Positions 14,371-26,672 of a DNA stretch of 64,000 nucleotides are shown here, piece after piece. Within the stretch, counting starts at the first letter, position 1, and every line of letters begins with the position of its first letter. Position numbers and translations under genes: made by a program. The stretch is from assembly GCF_040581485.1 (NCBI RefSeq), contig NC_090131.1:21898532-21962531 (forward strand), written 5' to 3'. The notes under the pieces were generated by a model. The model was not told where the DNA came from, did no database searches, and saw only the letters and a list, made by a program, of their open reading frames with translations. The stretch comes from Linepithema humile (Eukaryota; Arthropoda; Insecta; Hymenoptera; Formicidae).

Positions 14371-15438
14371 CCCAGGTAGAAATCTGCCTCGATTTGCCGA
14401 GATTAAGTACAGGACCTGCGTAGAAAAATCTAGTTTGAAATATCTAGGTCCAGAATACACCCTAGAAATTTACCTTGATTTTACCGAGAGAAAAAATAAT
14501 CGGGAAAATCTACATGGATCCTAGATTGCTACTGATTTTTCCCAAGTTAGATATGAAACTATTGAGCCTAGATTGGATAATCTAGCTTTAAATAGGTCCA
14601 GAATATAATTCTGAAATTTACCTAGTTTTCCCCAAGAAAATTTACGTTGTACTTTATACTATAAAGCGAGTGACTGAGCGCTACACGGACGAATGACGTA
14701 GCGATTCTCGCTTGTGTGATGCCCGCATGGTAGGGGCTCCACCCATCATGTTGCTCTGTTGCATGCTCGAGTTGGCATCTCTGGTGACAGTTTTCCTGAA
14801 TTGTCTTGTACAAATTGTCTTCTTAATTAGTGGTCAATTGTGGTTTTGAGACACTTGAGATAATGAGTGATATCGAAGATACATGGATGTCCTCACAATT
14901 GTTGAGGAAACGAAAATATTACGGGAGAAAAAAATAGGAAAAAAGAATGTGTCTAATATAATATAATCATAAATAATTGTCACACTACCAGTAATTACTG
15001 TGCATACAAAGAAGCCGAAGACATGGAAATTCTGAGTCCGAGGGTGATTTACACATGGTACAAAATGATAAAATTAGCGTTATGAAAATGAACGAGAAAA
15101 TGAAGTCGAAGCCGAGCTGGGGATTTCCCTATTCCAGGGAATATTTTAGGAAAAAATTTTAGATTTAAGCCTGGATCAGACTGGATTATAGAAATAATTA
15201 TGGTACAAACCAAACAAATATCTAGGAAAATTATAAGTCCCAGTTAGATTCCAGATAATTTTTCTGAACAAATTCCGGGCGTAATCTCGGACTAATCTGG
15301 ATTCAGCAATAGGGCCAGTTCGATTTAGGTGTCCCAAACTTTGCACAGAGCCTAACTAGATTTTCCACCTAGATCCCAGAAATATTTTTCAAAAAATATA
15401 TAGAGCCCTGATTGTTTCCAGATAAATTTCTACCTGGG
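14371..15438. mobile_element. Non-autonomous DNA-transposon-like element with inverted termini
   Basis: The ends are inverted: the left begins CCCAGGTAGAAAT and the right ends ATTTCTACCTGGG, 13 bp identical. Each arm of about 300 bp is built from related, diverged subrepeats rich in CTAGA, GGTCCAGAAT and GAAATTTACC motifs. On the left arm two copies are about 152 bp apart (from about 14427 and 14579). The right arm carries similar motifs in opposite orientation. The middle, about 14640-15120, is unrelated sequence with a different base composition. No transposase frame is present, so any movement would need an enzyme from elsewhere. A target-site duplication was not evident, so the family is uncertain. 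It lies downstream of the signal-peptide exon, in what is probably an intron. Confidence 0.65.
14863..14937 (+). other. Short open frame (24 aa) in the middle of the element
   Basis: ATG to TAG encodes a charged peptide starting MSDIEDTWMSSQLLRKRKYY. It lies in the unique central part of the element. It could be a relic of a transposase amino-terminus or of captured host sequence, or chance; its length alone is not significant. Confidence 0.15.
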
Positions 15439-18400
15439 TTAACATAATATAATATTGCCAACAAAGAGACACGAAAGGTCTGCAAGAAGCGAGCGATCAG
15501 AAGGCAGACGTGACTGAAGAAAGAAGCAGATAAGCGATATCTTATGCCTACGTTAACATAATATGTGCAATTGCCAGTAAGAAACATGCGAGCTGTCGTT
15601 CGATAAATGTTCCTTTCCTACGCAATACTACGTTTTCACAACTCGAGGGACTCATCGCTGTACCGTTTATCCTGCCCGGAGGATTCGAGAACATGGAGGA
15701 TCGTCGTGGTCGCTGCTGCGCGCGTAATGAGGCTCATATGAACAGCTCATATGAACACCAGGTATACAACAGTCTCCTCTGGAAAATCTCATGAGCTTCC
15801 TCGAGAGACGCGGAGCGAGAATAAATGCGTGATTTACCGCGCTGCGCCGAGATTTACGGCACTTGTTCGTCAGTCCATTTCTGTGTATTAGCCACTCCCT
15901 TCTTCGACCGCGAAGAGAACAGGAATAGCACGTATATCAGTGATCGTTTGGTTCACTTTCTTAACTTTCATTTCCTAAGTGTACGAAATCTCACGAGAAA
16001 ATGGCCACTAAAAACGAAGAAAGCAGCACGTGATTGTAGATGGAGAGATAATTGCTGCTTTACATAATTCGCTCCTGCAGAATTCGAACTCGAGATGCGG
16101 AGCTGTGATTAGGTTAACCGACGGATTATATTTAAAATATAAGAGTGCTAAAAGTGTTTATGTTAACCCTTTACCCTGGGAAAGATTAAGGAAAGCGGAT
16201 TTACAGTTGTGCTATGAGAGAAAATAAAGAATTATCCTGGAATTTGCGCATAGATGACAAAACATTTGAAACTTTTAAAATAATTCTTCTGTCGTAAAGA
16301 ATTGCTGCTGCTGACATAAAACAAAAAGTAATTATAATAGATAAAAAATGTTTTTAATTATAAATCTAAATAATGATAAATAAATATTTGATATTTTAAA
16401 TTATATAATTATCATAAATGTGAAATTAATATTACGTAATATTTTTTCTATACTAACTCTATTTTATCTTTTCAAAAAACAACTAAAAATAGCAAAAACG
16501 CCACAATATGTTACTTGTATATTTGTAGACGGAAACAAATTCTAGATTTGCGTCGTCTACGTGATGTTTTGGCGTCTTGCAAATCGCACCGTCCGCGCCT
16601 TCTCCGTACGAATATTCATTCTCTCAGAGACGAAGCCTTCGTGAATATATATTTCACGACGTGTGTTTTGTCGGCGAGGCTTCACGCGCACGTACGGTTA
16701 TATTTTCGAGAAGCCGGCGAACAGACGTGTACTGATTTTCCACCATAAATTTCTACTGTATTTTATACGTATATCTTGTAAAGATTTAGTAGGCAATTTG
16801 TAAACTCTTAAAATAAAAAAAATAGAATAAGAATAAATATAAAAAAAGACATGCAAGATTTAACTCATGAATAATCGCGTAAGCGATGTAGCGAATATGC
16901 TAATTTCACGAGAGTGTCAACAATATATTGCGCAATAAGAAGGATATATTTTTGCTGAAGTCATAGAAAACGTTAAAAGTAATATAAGGTTGACTCAATA
17001 CACACGATTGCATTCTTCCAAGCGCCATCGGCCAAAAATGAATTCTCTTTTTGATATCGACGTGACGAAAAACATTTCCTATTTTGTTTCCAGCAGCCTT
17101 CGGCCACCTACGAGGGCGGCATATAAAATGCCTTTTTATTCACGCCTGAATAATCAACACATCTCCGCGCTTTCGAGTCGCCATCAACGAAAATAAAGGA
17201 ATGAAGAAAGCGAGGATTTCATCTCGCATCGTAGGCGTGATCCGATAGCCTCGATCGCCGCCAATCATCGCACGGCAATTAAAGGAGAGAAAAGCGTGCG
17301 GGAAAAACAGACTTACTGCGAGAGCTCCATCCTGATCGATAATGTCCGGCGTTGTCAGGCTTCACGTTAGCGAAAATAATTACAAACTCTGTTACAATCG
17401 CGCTTTACGTCGCCGCAAGGAGCGTAGTGACGGCAAAAACTAGTGCAGGTAATCCGGCGCGAAACGCAGCTGCGAAAAGGCAAAACGGTAATTATCGGCG
17501 GCGCCAATCGCGCAGCGCGCCACGCGACACAGAACAGCTAGTAGAAATTTATGTGGTATAAAGCTCAAGGCGACGTGGCGCGACGGCAAAACGCAGAAAA
17601 AGGGCGCGAGTGGGAGTGACGGGAAAATCTCGACGACCCGATGGAAATTCCAGTTGGGAAATTGGCCTTCGAGGCGCCTTTGAGAACCGGCGAAAATTAC
17701 GGGGCATGCAATTCTCGCGCTTTTATTGCATCAAATTATTCTCTCTACTAGCATTATCAATATTCTCTTTACAACGCTTCATTCCCTTTCTACGATCACT
17801 ATAATCGCCATTTTATATTCCGTTTACATCGCCACGAAGAGATCGCTCGCGATCGAGGCACACCTTTTATAGACTCGGCTAAAACTTATATCTCGGGACA
17901 AGCGGTTGTTAATTTTGCGAAATGTGCATTATCTCGAGATAACAAAAATCTCTCGTTGCATACCGCGCGCGCCATAAACGCGTCTGTTCCCGTACAAACC
18001 CTCGTATGTTTGCACGAGAAATGGACGCGCGTTACGAAAGACGTGCGATTGCGCAATCGCTACTTAAACGGATAGCTTTCCGTAATCGAGACATTACGTT
18101 CGATACTCGGGGGACCTCCACGGCCAACTGAAAACCGTTTTCCTCGCGGATCGACCCGATCGGACGAGCGAACGGCAAACAATCGCTGCTGGTTCTCAAG
18201 AGCGGAACGAAAGCAAACCTTTCAAAGTACAATGTACCCTCGACCAGCCTTATACCAGGATAATTAGAGGAGAATTGCTTTGTCATTTTCGACGTGCAAT
18301 AGGGCGCTTAACGAGCTCGTTCGCAATCTGCACACGGTGTCTGTTGCCCTTGTATTCGGAATTTAATTATGTTCGATGTAATAGCCTCGCGTCTCCTTGT

Positions 18401-21400
18401 GAAGGAGACCCGTGTCGTTCTCCGACGTAATTGTATTTCGCATTGAGAAATAATATAATTTTTATCGATTTCTACGTGATTTCAATATTAAGGTTTCTCT
18501 TTGAAAAAAAAAAAAACCTAATTTTTAAGCTTGATGAAAATCTGTATGCTACAAAAATACGATGGTTATCAGATTTTGGCAGAGTCAATTTTTATGTAAG
18601 TTTGTTTTCAATTTAAAAAAAATATAAATATTTTTATTCAATCACCGATAGATTTTAATACTGTAAATAAAGAGAAAAAAAATGGAGAAATATCGGATAA
18701 ACTCTTTTTGGATATTTTTCCATAAAATAAGACAAAATGAAAGAAGAGGCTAAAATATTGAAAATTAACAACTTATATAATGCACTAATATACGAAATCG
18801 ATAATATCCCGTATACATGTATTTATAACACACGACGCGGAGAAATTTTGAAGAGGTCAACTTGCGGTATCTCTAGTGTTAAGTAATGATATGAATATAA
18901 TCTTTAGGTGATATATATATATTTTGGTGATATACATATATATATATATGACAATTATCTGGCTTTCTCCGCGTTGATATTTTTCATTAATTATAAAGGA
19001 AGGAATATTTAACTCTTCAGTTTCCCCTATTCAGCTGTAACCGCTAGTCCGACACTGTGCAAATAATACCGTTACGGGAACACGCGTATAGGCATATCGC
19101 ATACTCGCAGCGTCAATGCTTTCCGACGCCAACCGTGTGAGACGTTTCAACAAACAAACGAACTTTTATTTGCGATTTCTTTCGCGCAGTCTTCTTTCGC
19201 TAGATGTTCCCGAGATCTGATATCGAGCTGTCGATGTTCGCCGCACATTAGCAACTCGATACCGTTATAAATAACGTTCGTTACTTTCGTGCAATAATGT
19301 GGGCAATTACATCGCCTAACCGTGCGACGGTACTCACACAATGACAAATCCATCGCCGAGGCGAGAGAAAGAGAGAGGAGACCGTAGCGGTATCACGGCT
19401 ATTATACGCGTACCGATCGTGGCGAGTGGGAGAATTTATTGTAGTCCAAGATTTAAAACTCTCGACAATCGAATCGCTTGGAAAAGTGCACAAGTCAGTA
19501 CAATTGAATTTCATAAGAGCGAAACAAAGAACTATAATCAAGAATAAATAATGTTCTGTCCGTATTCGTGTGTCTGTTTAATTAGTCAACATCGATTAAT
19601 ATTTTCTTAACGCTTCGCGAACTTTTTCAAATCAATTGCTTTAACGTTTCAGCATTTTCTTTCTACAGTTCATCCCTTTTTGTTGAATAAAGAAAGATAT
19701 ATTTTACATAATTATCGTAATCATAATTTATATAAATATAAAATAAAATTAGATAATATTTATCAAAAGCTGACTATTTAATCTCATTTCATTAGTTCAA
19801 TAATCGCAACATCCATGCAAATGCCGCTTTCGCAGATAGTATTAAATATTGATATCTCGGCGTGCATCCATCGCATTATTGCTAAATAGCCAGGAATTCA
19901 GAGTGCGTAGAGAGCAATCATGTATTCGCGGAAAAGGAAATATCTCGTACATTACGTAGGTATTATCAGTGCATATGTGTCACATCCGTTGTTTTGCAGA
20001 CAATCCGTCTCTCTCTAACAAAACGATTTGCCGCGGAATCACAAATTATCATAATGACATTCCGAGATATTCTATCGTTAATGCTATGCGTTTGCATGCG
20101 GGAATTAAACACGACAATAAATAGTTTAGTTTTACGACGGAAAAAACCATGCGACGCTTGATTCCGTGCCGACAAAATCTTTACTCAATATTGCAGCAAA
20201 GCATTCTTATATACGTTATTAAATGAGTAAGTTAATTATAAATTACGACTGACTTTATGCGTCATTAAAATCGACTCGGTACATGAATTTTTAATTCTTG
20301 GCATTTGCAGACACATTTCGCATTCCGCGTTTCATCCGGGCGCAGCTCAAAAACGTGACGACGCCGCGAGAAGCGCGGGAAACCGTAACAAAATCGTGAT
20401 CCGGCCTAATGCATACCGCACGACTGTTGCGAGACTGTCGCAGCGTCGTCCGGAGGCCGCGGGCTCTAAAGCCATCGTCGAACGACCAGCGGAGTACTTT
20501 ACGTGCAAATGGAAATCACGGATTGCATGCCCGCAATATATTCCCGTGCCATCCTTCTCGCGCGCTCCTGACACATGCGTATTATTAGGGGAAAAGGAGA
20601 GAGACGACGGAGTGCCGAGAAAGAGGCTACTGCGCGTGTCGGGAGCTAGAAACGATCCATTAAGCTCATTAGGATTTAAGTCGGGGAGGAAGAGGGGGGG
20701 CTGAGGCGGCGCACAGGGTTTTCCGTGCGGTTTCCGTTTGACGGGCGTGGCGTCTGTTCTCCATATAGGCGACCACACGTTCCACATCTCCGACACGATC
20801 TGCGTTTTCTCTCCGGGGGCCGCGAGCGCGCCGATAATCGAGCCGCGAGCTCGCCTACGTGTAACTGTACATTGTGGGTCATTGCTTGTGATAAGTGCCC
20901 TGAATGTCCGACATTTTTGCCAGATGTTTAATGGGCCGGCCGGCCCGATTGTCGCGGACATCGTGTGCGCGCGACACACACACACGCCAAACGCGCGGGG
21001 ATATGTTTTCTTTATCGATTAGCCATGCCTGTCCGACACATAGTCGACAGTAGTGGAGAGAAGCGGTTATAGGCGACATTAAACTTGCATAAATGTTTCC
21101 GGATGCGCGGCCGGCCGTGTGATTTACTCGAATTGACTCGCCACGAATTTATTTATGGTTTTATTTTCCGCGGCGGAAACTATGCGGAAGACTGTTAACT
21201 CTCCCGGAAAGGATTCCTCTACTTTTTATGATTAAGCGATTTCGCGCCGTGATTTCGATCGCTTCGTCGCCGATCCGTCATTATCGATACGTAAAATGTC
21301 CCTGTCTGACTTTTTCCCATTAATGACATTCGTTGATGTATTTAACTTTTTTTTTCTTAAACTTATAATGGACAGCATAATTGTAAAGTTATTTAGTGCC

Positions 21401-22398
21401 GGAAATTATTCTCTTTTTGAATTAGACTAAAGAATGCGAAGTGCGAGAGAACTTTACCTTTCAGTTATCTCAGGCAAACTTTGCCTTAACTCGGAGTGCA
21501 ATTACGATGGTAATTTAATGTTGAAAACCGTGAAATTCTATTGAATGTTTTCATTGCCGAATTTCCACCGGCGAGCAGAAACAAAAAAAAAAAATAAATG
21601 AGTAAATAATTTCATTGAAGCGATTAGCAAAGGAAGCGATAAGATTTTCGATATTAATGAGCAGATCGATATCTTTGCGTCAAGCTGAAGTGGAAAATCT
21701 TTGCGAATCACAATTGACGATCTCAATTTCGTTGCAGTTACGTGCGCGAGCGCATGTTCGCCTTACGCAGAGAATGGCACGGCATTTTTAACGGCGCCGA
21801 TAACGCACCTGGCGCAATAATACACGCCATGATGAATGAAAGTATATTTCTGTCGTCCCGTAGGAGTGCTCCCGTTTCGAGAGATAATCAAAGCGGGTTA
21901 GAAAACTCGTCGGTCCTGTTCGCCAAGCGATGGAAACTCGACGGGATCGCTGCACGGCCGTCTTCGTCACGCACGTCTTATCGCGCCACGGATTGTTGGA
22001 ACTGCGCGTAATCGGCTCGCGGTTACTCGAATTAACCGTGATAAAGCAATCAACGGGGATCGTGAGATCATCTGCGGGCGCGGTTATCGTATCCGGAATG
22101 GCGTACATCGCGTCTGAGACCGTGTGATGGCTCTTGCAAATTATGCGCCAGTCGCTCGATAAGCTACCGCAGCGGTTAGTTAATCATCCACCAGATTTTA
22201 TACGGCGATATATGAATCAATTAGGTCGCTCAAATAATAAGATAAGAGATTCCCCTCGGATGTTGATTAGAGGACTTATAATTTCAAGATAACATATCGT
22301 AAATAAGATTGTGCGTAATAATATCAATTGATAATAAAGCATTAATCAATATTCTTATCGATTATTTTTGCCTTCTGGAAACTATAATTAGTTCTTAC
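15439..22398. other. No confident gene; downstream intron of the minus-strand gene
   Basis: This is the sequence directly after the exon 2 donor on the minus strand. A weak 72-nt phase-compatible candidate exon at 17317-17388 is treated under findings. The 212-codon minus-strand frame at 20347-20985 is the longest in the window but overlaps four plus-strand frames in CpG-rich DNA and has no known domain. Confidence 0.4.
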
Positions 22399-22513
22399 CT
22401 TCGTACGAGATGTGCCGAAAGTCCTCGGCGGCGCGAGCGATAGCAGCGAAAATCTGCAGCGTCACCGTATACACCAGCCACCGCTCCATATTGGCCGCGT
22501 GATATCCTCGCTC
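22399..22513 (-). CDS. Exon 2 of a long minus-strand gene: start codon and signal peptide (5' part only)
   Basis: On the minus strand a TTACAG acceptor precedes the exon at 22513, and a consensus GAAG|GTAAGA donor ends it at 22399. The first 24 nt are 5' UTR. The ATG at 22489-22487 opens 30 codons plus one base (phase 1). The peptide begins MERWLVYTVTLQIF and continues with a small-residue AARAA-type cleavage region near residue 20, then an acidic mature start (EDFRHISYE). This is a typical signal peptide, so the product is secreted or a membrane protein. If exon 1 at 53034-53398 is joined, an in-frame TAA lies 36 codons upstream, so this ATG opens the frame. Phase-1 junctions after signal peptides are common in extracellular proteins, including Ig-domain receptors, but 30 residues do not identify the family. 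No later exon was recognised in the window. Confidence 0.65.
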
Positions 22514-24198
22514 CTGTAACACACAAAGGATGGACTTTTATTTTTACGTGTCCTTTTTCACAGATCACAGGTGGAAGCGAAGAGGAATCGTTTATCGGGC
22601 TTCTAATTGGAACGCGACGCGATGGTGTCTCGGATGACAGGCATTTTACGTGGGAGTCGATGAGAAAGTCTGACTAATGGACGTTGGAAAAAAAGCGAAA
22701 CGAGCAAAAGGGTAGCCCAGAAGAGGGAAAAAAGAGAATCGGTACAAAATGGAGTGAGAGCGAAACGCTTCATCTTCGTTCATTTCCTTGACATTTGCAT
22801 GTCCATGCCGTTACGCCGTGTCGAACGAGCGGCCTTGAACATTTTCCACGCGCGACAGCGGGCGTGCTGGCAATTAATTGCGCGGTGATAAACCGCGCGG
22901 TTATCGATGGCGCGATTAAGATCGATCGATCGTTTCGAGCGAACCGCGCGATGGGCGACGATTCCACTAACGGCGACCGCTTCGGCGATTCCCGCGGCGC
23001 AACTAATCGTAGCTCACGTGCGTCACGTAATGTTCGCCAATTAAGTCAGCGACGACTCGTTCAGTTGATCCGGAAGAAGCTCCGAGATAATTTTCACCGT
23101 CCCATTTACCGCTAATGCGAATCACATCGCGATGATTAAGTTCGCGAGCCATGCTGCCGATTTGATTGCCACAGTTTAAGGGACTGGATGAGTCAATAAA
23201 ATCGAATTAATTCTAGTGGCTAACTAGGAGATAAGTTAGAAACTATGTTAAATAATAATGCAAAAAATTGCGCGAAAGCTTATAATTATAATCAAGTGAT
23301 CGTGTTTGTCATAAATTAAAGTTTGTCATAATAAATTCAACATTAATTGGCATAACTGTTGCTCCCGCATAAAACTTCCGAATACATTTGCGAAGTGCGA
23401 GATAATGGCAGTAAACTTGTTCGGATTAAGCTGCTTCCTCTTTTTTATTGCAGTTAAAAATTGCCTCCGCTGATGGTGTATTTAAGTGAAAGAAACCTGA
23501 TAGTCTTAGAGTTAATCGACGACATAAGCGTGGCGGAACGACGAATAGCCCAACACACATTCAATTATCGCGAGACTATTTAAAGGCTGGGCGAGTTAAT
23601 GCGGCAGTTGTAGAGCTGGCTTCTTACGACGTACCATTACGTCGAATGACCGGATCGCCTTGGGATCGGTCAAAAATCGCGACCAACCGGCCGGGGTGAA
23701 GAAGCGTTATATCTCCTTGACGGCACTACCACCCTTCTCGATGGCCGGTAATTAATTATGCGACTCGGACCTTTCAAATCGACAACGACGCTTCTGTTCT
23801 GTCAATTAACGTTCGCCTTTGTTACTCGCTCCAGCCCGCCCGTAAAAAGTTATCGTGACTGTCCGGCGAAGCGAACGTGTATTCGATATAATATGCAAAG
23901 ACATCGCTTCCTTTGTGTAGCAGCGTACCGTGAAGAGAAACAGATAGTATCGATGGGTAAACACACTGCACTCATCTCATTTGATTGTATATCATTGAAA
24001 GGATTGCGAATAAAAATGCCGAATCTTTTTACAAGATTATTTCCGGAATTATTTTCTCTTTTATTCGCGTCGGAAGCGCGAATAGAGCGTCCGAAAAATA
24101 AAGCAGAAAAAGTTACCGCGATCTCGATTGCCCGCTAAAAAGAGAGTTACACGTAACGTTATTATTAACCTTGAAATTTCCGAGGCGATTCTATTCAT

Positions 24199-24210
24199 CC
24201 CCCCCCCCCC
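24199..24210. repeat. C12 homopolymer
   Basis: Twelve consecutive C bases in otherwise ordinary sequence. Confidence 0.8.
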
Positions 24211-25045
24211 TCGTTCCGCGATGATAGCCGCGTAAAAACGGTCGCGGATTATCCGATAATTCGGTCGATCTCTCCTTTTACGCTCTCCGTTACAACGGTC
24301 AGCCGCGATTATCGCGTCCCAATTCGTTTCAGGCCTGGCGGCGAGAAAAAAAGGCGCAGGCGGGTATGCGCGCACATTCACACCCCGGCAGCGATCGAAA
24401 CGACCTTAATGCACGCGAGGCTCCCGAGGAATGCAGATGCGCGTACATACCGCGCGCTCACGCGCGGTCGAGATGATTTATCCGTCCTGGCGTGTGTCGT
24501 GAGATCCGCCTGAGACGCGGGAGAATACTCGATGGCGAAATCGCGCGCGCGCGAGCGCGCCTGTTGCACGTCACGCATCGATATTCATAAATGTCACACC
24601 ACGTGATTCTGACAGATTGACCTTACGTCTTGTCTGTCCTGACGTTATTACTCGCTCAGACGCGATGACTTAGTGGATTAGATAGCGGCAAAGCCGCTTA
24701 CAAGCCGACGTAGGCAATTTTCAACTCTAAAAATTGATATCTTTATATATTCAAGTATCGTCAAGCCTCTACTTTAGTGCCATGGCAAATAGAATATCGA
24801 TACCTGAGCAATATCGGACAGATATTGTTTTAGTTTCTGACGTGGTGAATTGATTTTGATTGATTGAATAATATCCTATATATATTGAAGGAGTTGGCGC
24901 TTCTTGCAAACCGTGCGAACGTTTATTTATTGCGGATATCAGTGGCGCCGTAAGTTTATAAGTTATCGAAAATGTATCTGAGAATTTATCGTACGTGCAC
25001 ACTCGCGCGATGATGAATGGATTAACGAAATATCCGACGGGGGAT

Positions 25046-25081
25046 ATTCTCAAAGTAATTCTCAAAGTAATTCTCAAAGTG
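25046..25081. repeat. Three tandem copies of a 12-bp unit
   Basis: The unit ATTCTCAAAGTA occurs three times head to tail, the last copy with a single change at its final base. Confidence 0.9.
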
Positions 25082-26599
25082 CATCCATAGCAAATAAGAA
25101 ATATCTAGCTAATTAAGCTGATAAATGTGTACACAGGGTAATTTGTTAGTTTGCGCTCGGCATTTCAGGTGCTAATGTCACGTGAAAACCATGTTTCTGT
25201 GCTTTTGTCTATCGCATGAATCCCATGAATCGGTGCGAGATATCAAAGTGCACATGACTATCTAGTATAATTTATTTACCCCACAGAATGCAATTCACTT
25301 AATCTTGTCTAATGATACTTTATCTGAAAAGGAATATTCACTCCTCGAAAGTGTTTTCTCTTCTCTTCATTTTAATACCAAGTTTTGGAATTTTATTTTT
25401 ACATTATTTGTATTATCTTAAATTTATATAATGATAGTTTCAGTTACTTGTAATGAATAAAGCAATTTTTTTTTTAATCGTTATGTATACTGTGTGCTAC
25501 ATTAGATCTCACAAAATTAATTTCTAATATCCTTTAAGCCATTCAAGATTCACGATCATCTATGAATGAATATCGCTACTGATAACTAACGAGCTTCAAT
25601 GTTGCGTCATTTCGAATCTCTTAGAATTTTCTGCGCGTATCTATGCTAAACGTTGTTGCCTATTCTGAGAACTCGGCTTGTAAACTCGCTGAAGGACGCG
25701 TCGACTAGAGTAATCACTGTATTCTTTGTTCTCGCAATCTAATCGCGCTTTCATTTTCGCTATCGCCGTGCCATAATCATTCCTTTATCGTTTGTTTACG
25801 GGGCCACGTGTGAATGTTTATGGACACTCGACCATCCTCTATGCCCTCCGTATCTTACGACACGGATTCACCCGTTACTTCGCTTGCATCCGCCTTTATC
25901 GCGCTCGGATCTCGGCGTCCGAGTAGCAGAAGTACACGTATCTATCCATCCGCGTTTCCATTCGCCTATCTAAGGACTGCCGTTGCGCGCGACGTTACTC
26001 TATTCGCCGCGGAACCACGGCAATGCGGACATTTACGCTGCGCCATTAGTCTTTTATACTCGGCATCCCGCGACATACCGAGATCTATTGCTATTTTGTA
26101 TTCAGATTTTCGCCCCGCTCGACTGCACCCATCTATCCCGGCAACCTATTTAAATGCATATATGTATATATATGTATATCTTTTAGATAGAATACCGCGT
26201 AACTTATTTTACTCCGACGTGAAGTAAAACGCGACGTTACCCTCCGACCGAGGTAAGCCCGTAAAAACTTTATCTCCGGTCAAAGAGTCGCGTGTGGACC
26301 ACACAGAGCGATGTGACGCGGTACCGAAGCCAGGCGCATGCACAAGGTAATACAATGGACGATCGGTATAAACCATTCGACGGAGCAGAGCGTGTAAACG
26401 AGTTTGAACGGTGCCACTTCTTGTGCCACCCCATGCAACGATATCGTTTGCCGTTGCATACACGACGTCTTGCGCGAACGCTTTTAATCATACTTTCTTT
26501 CAAAAATTACGCTTTTACGTATAAGCTTTTTTAAATCATTATTTTCGTCGATCTTCTAATTTAGACAAGAAATACCGTCTTACACTATTTATTTTACTT

Positions 26600-26672
26600 T
26601 TCTACTAGTATTCTACATACTATTCTACCTTTCTACATACATACTTTTCTACACTTTTTCTACTTTTCTAAC
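26600..26672. repeat. Degenerate TTCTAC minisatellite
   Basis: About eight irregularly spaced copies of TTCTAC with CATAC or TTT spacers. Confidence 0.6.

Noticed and set aside
21736..22011. Good plus-strand TTGCAG acceptor followed by an 89-codon open frame
   Set aside because: No usable donor inside the frame and no partner exon; the frame end has no nearby polyadenylation signal.
23758..24138. 126-codon plus-strand frame with a signal-peptide-like start
   Set aside because: The hydrophobic start is short, the rest has no domain pattern, the codon use resembles surrounding DNA and a long minus-strand frame overlaps it. Kept out for lack of any second line of support.
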